Assembly (NCBI RefSeq): GCF_013266695.1 | Contig: NZ_JABRXF010000001.1 | Span: forward strand, 698,236 to 762,235 | DNA length: 64,000 nucleotides | Source of the DNA: Hongsoonwoonella zoysiae | GTDB taxonomy: Bacteria; Pseudomonadota; Alphaproteobacteria; Rhizobiales; Stappiaceae | Direction of reading: 5' to 3' | In this document: piece by piece, positions 43,418-52,618 of the stretch | How positions within the stretch are numbered: position 1 is the first letter of the stretch | How the letters are laid out: each line of letters begins with the position of its first letter | The notes under the pieces: generated by a model | What the model was told of the DNA's origin: nothing | The model's database searches: none | What the model saw: only the letters and a program-made list of their open reading frames with translations | Made by a program: the position numbers and the translations under genes

Positions 43418-43971
43418 CGTGGCGCGCGCTTGGCAAGGATGCGCTGCAGGGTGCGGCGATGCATGTTGAGACGGCGCGCAGTTTCCGAAACATTGCGGTC
43501 GCAAAGCTCATAGACGCGCTGGATATGCTCCCAGCGCACACGGTCCGCCGACATCGGGTTTTCCGGCGGCGCGGCCTTTTCGTCGCCGTCACGCGTCAAG
43601 GCCGCATAAATGTCGTCGGCATCCGCCGGTTTGGCAAGATAATCGACCGCGCCGAGCTTCACCGCCGTCACGGCGGTCGCGATATTGCCGTAGCCTGTGA
43701 GAATGAGCGCGCGGGCGTCCGGGCGGCGGGCGCGGATCGCCTCGATCACATCGAGGCCGTTGCCGTCTTCAAGGCGCATGTCGACCACCGCATAGGCCGG
43801 CGGGGCGGCTTCAACCTTGCCGATCGCCTCGCGCACGCTGTCGGCGGTTTCCGTCTGAAACCCGCGCTTTTCCATCGCGCGCGCCAGCCGCTGGTTGAAG
43901 GCGTGATCGTCATCGACAATGAGCAGGCGACGGTCTTCCGCCGCGTTTTGCTGGCCCTGCAGATCGGTCAT
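43414..43971 (-). CDS. actR: Redox response regulator ActR/RegA
   Basis: A 185-aa two-component regulator of the RegA/PrrA/ActR group. Receiver about 15-125 with acidic pocket VDDDH, phospho-Asp64 (AVVDMRLEDGNG) and KPAD; a Fis-type HTH fills the last ~45 residues (NVSETARRLNMHRRTLQRILAKR). It controls respiration, CO2/N2 fixation and acid or redox adaptation in alphaproteobacteria. The cognate kinase actS lies 63 bases upstream in transcription. Confidence 0.95.
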   Translation of the reverse strand: MTDLQGQQNAAEDRRLLIVDDDHAFNQRLARAMEKRGFQTETADSVREAIGKVEAAPPAYAVVDMRLEDGNGLDVIEAIRARRPDARALILTGYGNIATAVTAVKLGAVDYLAKPADADDIYAALTRDGDEKAAPPENPMSADRVRWEHIQRVYELCDRNVSETARRLNMHRRTLQRILAKRAPR

Positions 43972-44034
43972 GGGGCATTCCGGCCTTGTTTAGAGAAATT
44001 CAAAACTCAGCAATTGTTATAGATTGGCTTTCCT

Positions 44035-45411
44035 TCACGTCAAAGCCCCCGTATCAGCGGAAGCCGCCAGGGCAACGTCTTTCTCCACCGCCGTTTCGCC
44101 CTCCTGGTCCATCACGGGACGCGGCCAGGCGACTGTGATCACCGCGCCATGGGCGGGCACGCGCCGATTGTCGAAGTAAAGCCGGGCGCCCGTGCGCTCC
44201 AGCAAGGTCTTGGCAATGAAAAAGCCGAGACCGAGACCGCCGGCGCGCTCACCATGATCGCCGCGCGCATCCCTGCCACGGCCACGGGCGGTAACGTAAG
44301 GCTCACCCAATCGCGCCAGAACATCCGGCGCGAAGCCCGGCCCGTCGTCGCTGATGACGATGCGGACGTCCTTGCCGCTCCAGCGCCCTTCGACCTTTAC
44401 CGTGGCTTCAGCGAAATCGACCGCGTTTTCCACCAGATTGCCGAGGCCGTAGATGATGCCCGGGTTGCGCGCGCCGACCGGCTCTCCGCCATCGCCACGC
44501 ATATCGACCTCGATCCGCGTGCCGAAGTCGCGATAGGGCGAGACGACCTCCTCGATCAACTGCGACAGCGGCATGCGGCGGATGTGCAGGTCGCCCTCGT
44601 CTGAAAGGGAGGTGAGTTTGGCGAGAATATCCCGGCATCTTTCCGCCTGGGAGGCGATCAGGGCGACATCCTCGCCGCGCGGATCGTCGGTCTCGAATTC
44701 GGGCTTCAGTTCCTTTGCCGTTAGGAAGATGGTGGCCAGCGGCGTGCCGAGCTCATGGGCCGCGGCCGCCGCCAGGCCGTCGAGCGCGTTGATGTGCTGC
44801 TCGCGCGCAAGCACCAGTTCGCTGGCGGCAAGGGCATCGGCGAGCTGACGCGCTTCTTCCGCTACGCGGAACGCATAGACGCCCATGAAGGCGAGCGCGC
44901 AGACAAGCGCGGTCCAAACGCCGAAGGCATAGATCGGCGGAAGGAAGAAATCGCCCGTATCATGCCAGGGAAGCGGCATGTGGAAGACGGCGAGAATACT
45001 GGCGATGCCGGCCGCAAGCAGGCCCAGCAGGATCGTCTTGTGCGCCGATAGCCCGGTCGCGGAGATCATGACCGGCGCGAGCAGCAGGAAGGCGAACGGA
45101 TTGCCCAAACCGCCCGTGAGGTAAAGAAGCCCGCCCATCTGGATGAGGTCGTATCCGAGCTGGATCGCCGCCATGCGCTCCGAAAGGCGACGGGTTTCCG
45201 GCCACAGGATCTTGAGGAAAATGTTGAGCCACGCCGAAAAGGCGACGAGGCCGAAACAGAAGACGAGTGGAAACGGGTAGCCCAAGCCAAAATGGACGAC
45301 AAGAAGCGCCGCCGTCTGCCCGGCGATGGCAAGCCAGCGCAGCCGCACGAGGGTATCGAGCTTCAACGTCCTGTGCGGCAGACGCAGGTCGTCGTCGCGC
45401 GCTTCAAGCAT
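44035..45411 (-). CDS. actS: Redox sensor histidine kinase ActS/RegB
   Basis: A 458-aa membrane redox sensor. About six TM helices fill 25-185. The quinone-binding motif GGLGNPF lies at 100-106. H-box His219 (AAAHELGTPLATIFL) and Cys259 (AERCRDIL) correspond to the RegB phospho-His and redox-active Cys. ATP site NLVENAVDFA and GLGLGFFIAK follow. It phosphorylates ActR under low redox/oxygen. A gap of 254 bases separates it from divergent secB; nothing else is seen there. Confidence 0.95.
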   Translation of the reverse strand: MLEARDDDLRLPHRTLKLDTLVRLRWLAIAGQTAALLVVHFGLGYPFPLVFCFGLVAFSAWLNIFLKILWPETRRLSERMAAIQLGYDLIQMGGLLYLTGGLGNPFAFLLLAPVMISATGLSAHKTILLGLLAAGIASILAVFHMPLPWHDTGDFFLPPIYAFGVWTALVCALAFMGVYAFRVAEEARQLADALAASELVLAREQHINALDGLAAAAAHELGTPLATIFLTAKELKPEFETDDPRGEDVALIASQAERCRDILAKLTSLSDEGDLHIRRMPLSQLIEEVVSPYRDFGTRIEVDMRGDGGEPVGARNPGIIYGLGNLVENAVDFAEATVKVEGRWSGKDVRIVISDDGPGFAPDVLARLGEPYVTARGRGRDARGDHGERAGGLGLGFFIAKTLLERTGARLYFDNRRVPAHGAVITVAWPRPVMDQEGETAVEKDVALAASADTGALT

Positions 45412-45665
45412 CCGGGAAACCTTCCTTGCCGATCAATGCCTTGCACTTTAATTGTCCGCCAGCCTCCACGCCAGTGGCGCGAGGCGGAATCCCGCAAACC
45501 GGCGGTTTTGCCGCAATGTGATCCCTAAATACCTTGTGCCGCGGGCACCCTACATGTTAGCCAGCGCTCGACAGTTTGGCCCACCGGGCCGAAGCCGCCG
45601 TCTTGCGATGCATAAATGCCTCGCCGGCGCGCGGCCCCAGGCACTTGGAACCAGGACGATACGAC

Positions 45666-46208
45666 ATGACGGATACCAACGACGCCGCCGCACCGGCCGG
45701 TGGCGCTCCGCAGGGCGGAGAAGGGCAGACGACCGGTGAGGCTCAGCCGGGCCTTTCGATCATCGCGCAGTACATCAAGGATCTTTCCTTCGAAAATCCG
45801 AATTCGCCGCGCTCGCTGCAGCCGCAGGGCCAGCCCAAGCTCGACATCAACGTGAACGTCAATGCGACGCCCTTCAACGACAACCAGTTCGAAGTGGTGC
45901 TGACGCTGAACGCGAAGGCCAACAACGACGCCATGGCGCTGTTCGTTGTGGAACTCGTCTACGCCGGCCTTATCAAGGTTTCCGGCGTGCCGCAGGAGCA
46001 CCTTCATCCCTTCGTGATGATCGAGGCGCCGCGCATCATCTTCCCGTTCGCTCGCAACATACTGGCCGAGGCGACGCGAAACGGCGGCTTCCCGCCGCTG
46101 ATGCTGGATCCGATCGATTTTGCCGCCCTCTACCGCCAGAACCTGCAACAGCAGCAAGCGGCCGGCGCCGGCGAAGGCGGAGCCCCGCAGCAGCCGATGC
46201 CGAACTGA
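45666..46208 (+). CDS. secB: Protein-export chaperone SecB
   Basis: A 180-aa export chaperone that keeps preproteins unfolded and hands them to SecA. Core motifs: FENPNSPRSLQ, LDINVNVNATPFNDNQFEVVLTL (cited by position within 60-90), IEAPRIIFPFARNI and GGFPPLMLDPIDFAALY. It has the Ala/Gly/Gln-rich tails common in Rhizobiales SecB. A strong terminator follows directly. Confidence 0.96.
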   Translation: MTDTNDAAAPAGGAPQGGEGQTTGEAQPGLSIIAQYIKDLSFENPNSPRSLQPQGQPKLDINVNVNATPFNDNQFEVVLTLNAKANNDAMALFVVELVYAGLIKVSGVPQEHLHPFVMIEAPRIIFPFARNILAEATRNGGFPPLMLDPIDFAALYRQNLQQQQAAGAGEGGAPQQPMPN

Positions 46209-46231
46209 CAGGCAGCAAGTTTGCGACAATG

Positions 46232-46264
46232 AAAAAAGCCGCGGAAACGACCCGCGGCTTTTTT
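46232..46264 (+). terminator. Rho-independent terminator of secB
   Basis: GCCGCGG (46238-46244) / CCGCGGC (46252-46258) stem with A-run before and TTTTTT after. Nearly symmetric, so it may also end the oppositely read DUF2852 gene. Confidence 0.9.
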
Positions 46265-46345
46265 CATGTTGGAAGCTTGATCCTGACGCGATTTCCTACC
46301 CTCCAGGCGTGATCGCCTGAAGGGAAAGCGCGGGCTTCAGCTTGT

Positions 46346-46753
46346 TCAGGCTTCCGCTTCCGGCCGGGGGCCACGACCGCGATTTGCCATGAAGCGGTCG
46401 AATTCCTCCTGATCGCGCGCGCGGCGCAATTCACGCAGGAATTCGTCGAACTCCGCACGCATGCGGTCCAGCCGGGCGCGCTCTTCCTCAAGCCGCTTCA
46501 GCTCACGCTCGCGATATTCGTCGAACGCCGCATTTCCCGTGCGGCCGAAGCCGTGGCCGCCGCCCGATGGCCCGTGCCACGCACCCGAGCGCCACTGATC
46601 ACGAGCATCGCGCGCCATTTCTCCGAAACGGTCGCCCCAGACGATATAGGCAAGCATTGCCAGGCCAAGCGGCCAAAAGACGATGAAGCCGAGCACCATC
46701 AGGCCGATTGTCATCGGATTCCAGCCCGGTCTGATCGCGGAACAACTTGTCAT
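46346..46753 (-). CDS. DUF2852 membrane protein
   Basis: A 135-aa protein typical of DUF2852 in Rhizobiales. One hydrophobic pair spans 12-40 (NPMTIGLMVLGFIVFWPLGLAM region), then a Gly/His-rich stretch (GAWHGPSGGGHGFGR) and a charged coiled coil about 78-120 (ERELKRLEEERARLDRMRAEF). The function is unknown. It lies between secB and the PHB depolymerase, alone on its transcript. Confidence 0.85.
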   Translation of the reverse strand: MTSCSAIRPGWNPMTIGLMVLGFIVFWPLGLAMLAYIVWGDRFGEMARDARDQWRSGAWHGPSGGGHGFGRTGNAAFDEYRERELKRLEEERARLDRMRAEFDEFLRELRRARDQEEFDRFMANRGRGPRPEAEA

Positions 46754-46912
46754 GACGACTCCCTCTTCACCCGTTGCTCTTAAAAGGTGGGCGCATGAGG
46801 GGCGATATTCAAGATGAACGCGACCGGAACCTTATTTTCCCAACGTCACCGGAAACGAAAAACGGCGAAGCCGAGACGCTCCGCCGCTTTGACCGGACGT
46901 TCCGCAGATAGC

Positions 46913-48520
46913 TTACGATGTCACGGAATTGCCGAGTTTTTTCGCCTGGTCTATCCAGTTGTCGCGGGCGATGCGCCCACGAAACTCCAGCTTGTCGTCA
47001 AGAACCGCGATCTGCGCGTCGGTAAGCTGGGCAATCTGCCAGTAATGAAAAATACCCGCCTCATTGAGCATTTTTTCAAGCTTCGGCCCGACGCCTGAAA
47101 TCCGCTTCAGATCATCAACCGCGCCTTCGGGCCTGGCGAGCAGAATCTTGTCCAGCGGGTCCGGCATGGCGGTCACTGGCGCCTCTGCCTGCGCCGCCGG
47201 GGCGGGCACGGCAACCGCCGGCTTGACGGCGGCCGTTCCGCCACTTGCCGCACCCGTCGTCACCGTCACGTTGCGCGTCCTGTTGGAGGCGATGAAATCG
47301 AGAATGCGCGGGGCGATTTCCGCCCGGAAGCGCGAGCCGTTGAACACGCCGTAGTGTCCGACCGACGGCTGCTCGTAGTGAGCCTTCTTGTCATCGGGAA
47401 GATTGACGCAAAGCTTGTGCGCCGCCTTCGTCTGGCCCCGACCGGTGATGTCGTCCTTTTCGCCCTCGATGGTCAGGAGCGCGGTTTTGCGGATCGCGCC
47501 GCATTCCACCGGCTCGTCGCGATGCATCATCTCGTCCTTCGGCAGGGAGTGACGAATGAAAACCGTTTCCACGGTCTGAAGGTAGAACTCTCCCGAAAGG
47601 TCCATGACGGCGAGATATTCGTCATAGAATTCGCGGTGCTTTTCCGCGCTGTCGCCGTCGTTTTCCACGAGGTGCTGGAAGAAGTCCCTATGGGCGATCA
47701 TGTGTCGGTCGAGGTTCATGCTCATGAAGCCGGAAAGCTGCAGGAAGCCCGGGTAGACATCGCGCATGAAACCGGGATGCGGGAAGGGCACCTGCATGAT
47801 GACATTGCGCTCGAACCAGTCGATCCCCTTGTCCTCGGCCAGATCGTTGACCGCCGTCGGATTGATCCTCGTGTCGATTGGCCCGCCCATCAGCGTCATG
47901 GTCGACGGTGCGTAGGGATCGTCTTTCGCCTCCATGAGCGCCACAGCCGAAAGAACGGGCACCGACGGCTGGCACACACCAATGACATGCGTGTCCTCAC
48001 CCAGGAAATGCAGGATGGAGATGATGTAGTCGATATAGTCGTCGAGATCGAAACCGCCCTCGGAAAGAGGCACCATGCGCGCGTCGATCCAGTCGGTGAT
48101 ATAGACATCCGCGCGCGGCAGCATGGCCTCCACCGTGCCGCGAAGAAGCGTGGCATAGTGGCCGGACATGGGCGCGACAATGAGAATGCGCGGATCGCTG
48201 CCGCGCCGCGCGCGGGCTCTCGCATCCCCGGGGCCGCGTTCGAAATGGATCAGATTGCAGAAGGGCCGCTGCCAGACCACCTTTTCGCGAACCGGCACGC
48301 GCATGCCGCCGACCGTCGTTTCGTGCAGCCCGAACTCCGGCTTGCCATACCGCCGGGTCGTGCGCTCGAAAACTTCGCAGGCCGCCGCGACGGAACGCCC
48401 GTAGGTGGTGTGGGAAAGCGGGTTGAGCGGGTTCTGGAAGTAGAGCCGCGTCATGTCCGCCGCCGCCCGCATCGGGCTCATGGCCGCGTGATTGAGTTCG
48501 TAAAGCTGATAGTAAGGCAC
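46913..48520 (-). CDS. phaZ: Intracellular PHB depolymerase fused to a helix-hairpin-helix domain
   Basis: A 535-aa protein. Residues 1-~410 are an intracellular poly(3-hydroxybutyrate) depolymerase (PhaZ): start PYYQLYELNHAAMSP, catalytic Cys183 in VIGVCQPSVPVLS, later GHYGVFNGSRFR. An Ala/Pro/Val-rich linker (~410-468) leads to a C-terminal HhH-like domain (DDLKRISGVGPKLEKML ...), the type fused to NuoE or L21 in rhizobia. The GTG at 48520 fits the family start; the frame runs on to 48571 without support. A PhaR-like palindrome is upstream. The fusion extends the usual ~410-420 aa enzyme. Confidence 0.92.
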   Translation of the reverse strand: MPYYQLYELNHAAMSPMRAAADMTRLYFQNPLNPLSHTTYGRSVAAACEVFERTTRRYGKPEFGLHETTVGGMRVPVREKVVWQRPFCNLIHFERGPGDARARARRGSDPRILIVAPMSGHYATLLRGTVEAMLPRADVYITDWIDARMVPLSEGGFDLDDYIDYIISILHFLGEDTHVIGVCQPSVPVLSAVALMEAKDDPYAPSTMTLMGGPIDTRINPTAVNDLAEDKGIDWFERNVIMQVPFPHPGFMRDVYPGFLQLSGFMSMNLDRHMIAHRDFFQHLVENDGDSAEKHREFYDEYLAVMDLSGEFYLQTVETVFIRHSLPKDEMMHRDEPVECGAIRKTALLTIEGEKDDITGRGQTKAAHKLCVNLPDDKKAHYEQPSVGHYGVFNGSRFRAEIAPRILDFIASNRTRNVTVTTGAASGGTAAVKPAVAVPAPAAQAEAPVTAMPDPLDKILLARPEGAVDDLKRISGVGPKLEKMLNEAGIFHYWQIAQLTDAQIAVLDDKLEFRGRIARDNWIDQAKKLGNSVTS

Positions 48521-48824
48521 CTGATCCGACCTTTCATCCAGCAACCGGAAAAACCGGCGGGACTTTTGCATCGCAAAAGATTAAGCGGATCGAAGCACTA
48601 TCCTCAATACCGACTGTCGTAGCATTGTCCACAGCCCGGCGATTCCAGTGATGCATCAAGCGGTTCGACGGCGCTTCACTTTTGCGGCACTGCGGTGGAG
48701 GATAGATCGCACCTGCGAACAAAGCAAATTATCGGACAAATCGAATCACAAAAGCGGCTCGAATACTTGTATCCGGCACAGCCATTGCGAGTAATTCCGT
48801 CACGGCATCTGTGGATATCCGCCA
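48521..48824 (-). promoter_or_regulatory. phaZ upstream region with TTGC-N3-GCAA palindrome
   Basis: CTTTTGC-ATC-GCAAAAG (48563-48579) lies about 43 bases before the phaZ GTG. PHB regulators of the PhaR type bind CTGC-N3-GCAG-like sites, so this is a candidate operator. No gene is seen in the 304 bases between hemW and phaZ. Confidence 0.45.
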
Positions 48825-49982
48825 TCACGCGGCCAGATCGGCAACAACAGCGTCCAACACGGGAAAACCGGCGGGCGTGACCCTCAGCCGTTGTCCGCCC
48901 AATTCCTCCACCATGCCGTGCTCAAGAAGCTGGTCGAGCCTCCACGGGTCGATCCTTCGGCCCGCAAGCCTTTCGAAGCGCGCGAGATCCACACCTTCGA
49001 CGAGACGAAGGCCCATCAGCAGGAATTCATCCCCCTGCTCCTCCTGATCGAGGGGCAGGTCCTCGACCCGCCCGTGTCCGCGCGATTCCACGTGTTCAAG
49101 CCACGTTTCGGGATGCTTCTCCGTCGCCGTCGCCCGTTTCGTGGCGCCGACCGAGATGCGCCCGTGGGCGCCGGGCCCGACCCCGACATAGTCGCCGTAG
49201 CGCCAGTAAACGAGATTGTGCCGGCATTCCGCCCCCGGTGCCGCGTGGTTCGAAACCTCATAGGCGGGAAGCGCGTGCGCGGCGCAAACCTCCTGCGTTG
49301 CCTCATAGAGGTCGGCGGCAAGATCGTTGTCCGGCAGGGTGAGCTTGCCCGCCATGTAGAGCCGGTAGAACGGCGTGCCCTGCTCGATCGTAAGCTGATA
49401 AAGCGACAGATGATCGGCGGCGAGGCTGATCGCCTTTTTAAGCTCGCGCCTCCACGCAGCCACCGTCTGGCCGGGGCGGGCGTAAATGAGATCGAAGGAG
49501 AGACGAGGGAAGGTGTTTCTCGCGATCTCGATCGCCTCGCGCGCCTGGGCAACATCGTGAAGCCGCCCGAGGAATTTGAGTTCCCTGTCGTCCAGAGCCT
49601 GCACGCCGAGCGACACCCGGTTGACGCCGGCCGTACGATAGCCGCGAAAGCGCCCCGCCTCGACGCTGGAGGGATTGGCTTCGAGCGAGACCTCCACATC
49701 CGGGTCGACCGGCCAGAGCGCGGAAATCTTGTCGAGCACGCGGGCGACCGTTGCCGGCTCCATCAGCGACGGAGTGCCGCCGCCGAGAAAGATCGACTGG
49801 ACGGTGCGCCCCGGGACGAGTTCGGCATAATGCTCCAGCTCCCGCTCGAAAGCGGCGGCGAAGCGCGCCTGATCCACCGGCGCATGGCGGACATGGCTGT
49901 TGAAGTCGCAATAGGGACACTTGGCCGCGCAAAACGGCCAGTGAACATAGATCCCGAAGCCGCCTTCAGGCTGAATATTCAT
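48825..49982 (-). CDS. hemW: Radical SAM heme chaperone HemW
   Basis: A 385-aa radical-SAM protein that delivers heme to respiratory enzymes (formerly called HemN-like). The 4Fe-4S site CxxxCxxC is at Cys18, Cys22 and Cys25 (HWPFCAAKCPYCDF), followed by FLGGGTPSLM and RVSLGVQ. It lacks the extra HemN features, as is usual. The start ATG at 49982 is 4 bases after the rdgB stop, in the rph-rdgB-hemW operon. Confidence 0.95.
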   Translation of the reverse strand: MNIQPEGGFGIYVHWPFCAAKCPYCDFNSHVRHAPVDQARFAAAFERELEHYAELVPGRTVQSIFLGGGTPSLMEPATVARVLDKISALWPVDPDVEVSLEANPSSVEAGRFRGYRTAGVNRVSLGVQALDDRELKFLGRLHDVAQAREAIEIARNTFPRLSFDLIYARPGQTVAAWRRELKKAISLAADHLSLYQLTIEQGTPFYRLYMAGKLTLPDNDLAADLYEATQEVCAAHALPAYEVSNHAAPGAECRHNLVYWRYGDYVGVGPGAHGRISVGATKRATATEKHPETWLEHVESRGHGRVEDLPLDQEEQGDEFLLMGLRLVEGVDLARFERLAGRRIDPWRLDQLLEHGMVEELGGQRLRVTPAGFPVLDAVVADLAA

Positions 49983-49986
49983 GGGT

Positions 49987-50604
49987 CTATCCGATCGCGG
50001 ACGCCCGGAAACGGGCAAAGGCGCGGGCGCGGTGAGACAAGGCCTTTTTCTCGGCCTGGGTCATTTCGCCGAAGGTGCGCGTTTCGCCCTCCGGCCGGAA
50101 CATCGGATCATAACCGAAACCATGGCTGCCGCGCGGCGGCCAGACGCAGGTTCCCGAAACCTCTCCGCGATAAAGCGCGACATCGCCGTCAGGCCAGGCA
50201 AGACACAGCACCGCGACGAAGCTTGCCGCCCGCTGCGCCTCGCTGGCCGCCCCCACCGCCTGGAGCTTTTCCTCCACATTGCGCATGGCAAGGGCAAAGT
50301 CCTTCTCAGGCCCCGCCCAGCGCGCCGAATAGACGCCCGGAGCGCCATCGAGCGCGGCAACGCAAAACCCGCTGTCGTCCGCAAGTGCCGGAAGGCCGCT
50401 GGCTTCAGCCGCCGCGCGCGCCTTCAGCTCGGCGTTTTCCTCGAAAGTCGTGCCGGTTTCCTCAGGCTCCGGCAGGCCGAGATCGCCGGCGGAGAGCACC
50501 TCGAAGCCGTGAGGCGCCAGCATGTCCCGGATTTCGGCCAGCTTGCCGGGGTTGTGGCTTGCAAGGACCAGCCGTCCGGGCTCCAGTTTCCGCTCAGCCG
50601 TCAC
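49987..50604 (-). CDS. rdgB: XTP/dITP diphosphatase (RdgB/HAM1)
   Basis: A 205-aa house-cleaning NTPase that hydrolyses ITP/XTP and their deoxy forms, keeping them out of DNA. Motifs: [57 protein letters not shown] and LSHRARA. Operon with rph (12-base gap) and hemW (4-base gap). Confidence 0.96.
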   Translation of the reverse strand: MTAERKLEPGRLVLASHNPGKLAEIRDMLAPHGFEVLSAGDLGLPEPEETGTTFEENAELKARAAAEASGLPALADDSGFCVAALDGAPGVYSARWAGPEKDFALAMRNVEEKLQAVGAASEAQRAASFVAVLCLAWPDGDVALYRGEVSGTCVWPPRGSHGFGYDPMFRPEGETRTFGEMTQAEKKALSHRARAFARFRASAIG

Positions 50605-50616
50605 GCGACACCGCCT

Positions 50617-51330
50617 TCAAAGGATCGACATTTTCTGCAAATCGACAAGCCGCGCCACACCCTTGCGCGCGAGCCCGAGCAGGGCCTGAAACTCATCCTC
50701 CGAAAAGGGCTTGCCTTCCGCCGTCGCCTGCACCTCGACGATGCCGCCCGAACCCGTCATGACGAAATTGGCATCCGTCTCGGCTTCCGAATCCTCCGCG
50801 TAATCGAGGTCGAGCACCGGCGCATCCTCGTAAATGCCGCAGGATATAGCCGCCACATGATCCACGAGAACGGGGGCCGAGATCATGTCTCGCGCCTTCA
50901 TCCAGGCGATGCAATCGTTCAGCGCGACCCACGCCCCGGTTATCGCCGCTGTGCGCGTGCCGCCATCGGCCTGGATAACATCGCAATCGACGCTGATCTG
51001 GCGCTCGCCAAGCGCCTTAAGGTCGACCACGGCACGCAGGGAGCGCCCGATCAGCCGCTGGATTTCAAGCGTGCGGCCGGACTGCTTGCCGGCGGAAGCC
51101 TCGCGGCGCATGCGATCCCCCGTCGCGCGCGGCAGCATGCCATATTCCGCCGTCACCCAGCCCCGGTTCTGGCCGCGCAGCCAGGGCGGCACACGCTCTT
51201 CCAGGCTTGCGGTACACAGCACATGCGTATCCCCGAACTTCACGAGGCAGGAGCCTTCGGCATGCTTGGACACCCCGCGCTCGAGGGTAACGGCCCGCAT
51301 TTCATCGGCTGCGCGCTTGGACGGTCGCAT
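50617..51330 (-). CDS. rph: Ribonuclease PH
   Basis: A 237-aa phosphorolytic 3'-5' exoribonuclease that trims tRNA 3' ends. Motifs: [53 protein letters not shown], and [16 protein letters not shown]. First gene of the rph-rdgB-hemW operon, divergent from hrcA, an arrangement common in Rhizobiales. Confidence 0.97.
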   Translation of the reverse strand: MRPSKRAADEMRAVTLERGVSKHAEGSCLVKFGDTHVLCTASLEERVPPWLRGQNRGWVTAEYGMLPRATGDRMRREASAGKQSGRTLEIQRLIGRSLRAVVDLKALGERQISVDCDVIQADGGTRTAAITGAWVALNDCIAWMKARDMISAPVLVDHVAAISCGIYEDAPVLDLDYAEDSEAETDANFVMTGSGGIVEVQATAEGKPFSEDEFQALLGLARKGVARLVDLQKMSIL

Positions 51331-51424
51331 GAAATTCCTTTCCGGCTGCAAAGTGCTAAGGTCCACACTTGATCAGGAGATCGTGCCTTTTAGCGCTGTC
51401 CACGGATTGAGGTCAAAGGGTCGC

Positions 51425-51454
51425 TTGCCAAATTATCAGCTTTCGGCCCTATAT
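51425..51454 (+). promoter_or_regulatory. Candidate housekeeping promoter of hrcA
   Basis: TTGCCA (51425-51430), 18-base spacer, CTATAT (51449-51454): close to the alphaproteobacterial CTTGAC / CTATAT pattern. About 70 bases before the preferred hrcA start. Confidence 0.45.
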
Positions 51455-51525
51455 CTATAAGGGACCGCGTGAAATCCGGCCCAGAAACGAAAAACCGAGG
51501 TCAGACAATCAGGACGAGTTCACCC

Positions 51526-52605
51526 GTGAGCATTGGCGTTCCTTCCGTCAGCCTCAGCGATCTCGACCAGAGGTCGCGGGAAATATTCCGCTCGATCGTG
51601 GAAACCTATCTCACCACCGGGGAGCCGGTCGGCTCGAGAAACCTGTCGCGCATGCTATCGCTTCAGCTTTCTCCGGCATCGATCCGCAATGTCATGTCGG
51701 ATCTGGAGCATCTGGGCCTGCTTTACGCCCCCCACACCTCCGCCGGGCGCCTGCCGACCGAAGGGGGTTTGCGTTTCTTCGTCGATGCTCTTCTGGAAGT
51801 CGGCGATCTTACAAAGGAGGAGCGCCAGGCGATCGACGTGCAGGTGAAAGGCGCGAAAGTGCCGCGCACGACCGAGCAGATCCTGACCGAAGCGAGCCAG
51901 ATGCTGTCCGGCCTGTCGAGCGGCGCGGGCGTGGTTCTCGCCCACAAGCAGGACGCGCGCCTGCGGCATGTGGAGTTTGTGCGCATCGAGCCGCTGAAGG
52001 CGCTTGTCGTGCTGGTCGCCGAGGACGGGTCGGTGGAAAACCGGATCATCGACCTGCCGCCGGGCCTGCCGAATTCTGCCCTCGTGGAAGCTTCGAACTT
52101 CCTGACCAACCTTATCCGTGGGCGGACGCTTGCCGAAGCGCGCGTCGAGCTGGAGCGACAGCAGAAAGAGCGTCAGGCCGAGCTTGACCGCCTGACCGCA
52201 AAGCTGGTGGAAGCGGGTGTGGCCACCTGGACGAACAATGCCGCCGACGCCGGCACGCTCATCGTCCGGGGCAGGTCCAACCTGCTGGCCGACCTCGAGG
52301 CCGCGGACGATCTGGAGCGTATCCGCCTGCTCTTCGACGATCTGGAATCCAAGCGCGACCTGATCCAGCTCCTGGGCCTTGCCGAACAGGGCGAGGGGGT
52401 GAGGATCTTCATCGGCTCGGAGAACAACCTCTTCTCGCTTTCCGGTTCGTCGCTTATCGTCTCGCCCTATCGCGACGCGGAGCAGCGCATCGTCGGCGTG
52501 CTCGGCGTCATCGGCCCGACGCGTCTCAATTACGCCCGCATCATCCCCATGGTCGATTACACGGCGAAGCTCGTCAGCCGCATGATCGGCAACCCGAAAT
52601 CCTGA
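51526..52605 (+). CDS. hrcA: Heat-inducible transcription repressor HrcA
   Basis: A 359-aa repressor that binds CIRCE elements and holds down groESL. Winged HTH about 10-95 ([57 protein letters not shown]); the GAF-like central part and C-terminal HrcA domain follow ([15 protein letters not shown]). GTG 51526 matches the usual length; ATG 51469 is an alternative. The next gene is moeB rather than grpE, which often follows hrcA. No full CIRCE is seen here. Confidence 0.94.
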   Translation: MSIGVPSVSLSDLDQRSREIFRSIVETYLTTGEPVGSRNLSRMLSLQLSPASIRNVMSDLEHLGLLYAPHTSAGRLPTEGGLRFFVDALLEVGDLTKEERQAIDVQVKGAKVPRTTEQILTEASQMLSGLSSGAGVVLAHKQDARLRHVEFVRIEPLKALVVLVAEDGSVENRIIDLPPGLPNSALVEASNFLTNLIRGRTLAEARVELERQQKERQAELDRLTAKLVEAGVATWTNNAADAGTLIVRGRSNLLADLEAADDLERIRLLFDDLESKRDLIQLLGLAEQGEGVRIFIGSENNLFSLSGSSLIVSPYRDAEQRIVGVLGVIGPTRLNYARIIPMVDYTAKLVSRMIGNPKS

Positions 52606-52618
52606 AGCAGCTGCACTT

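Noticed and set aside
48891-50762. Long plus-strand open frame opposite hemW and rdgB
   Set aside because: Low-complexity Arg/Pro sequence opposite two clear genes.
51352-51359. Half of a CIRCE element (AGTGCTAA) between rph and hrcA
   Set aside because: The partner TTAGCACTC is missing at the right spacing.
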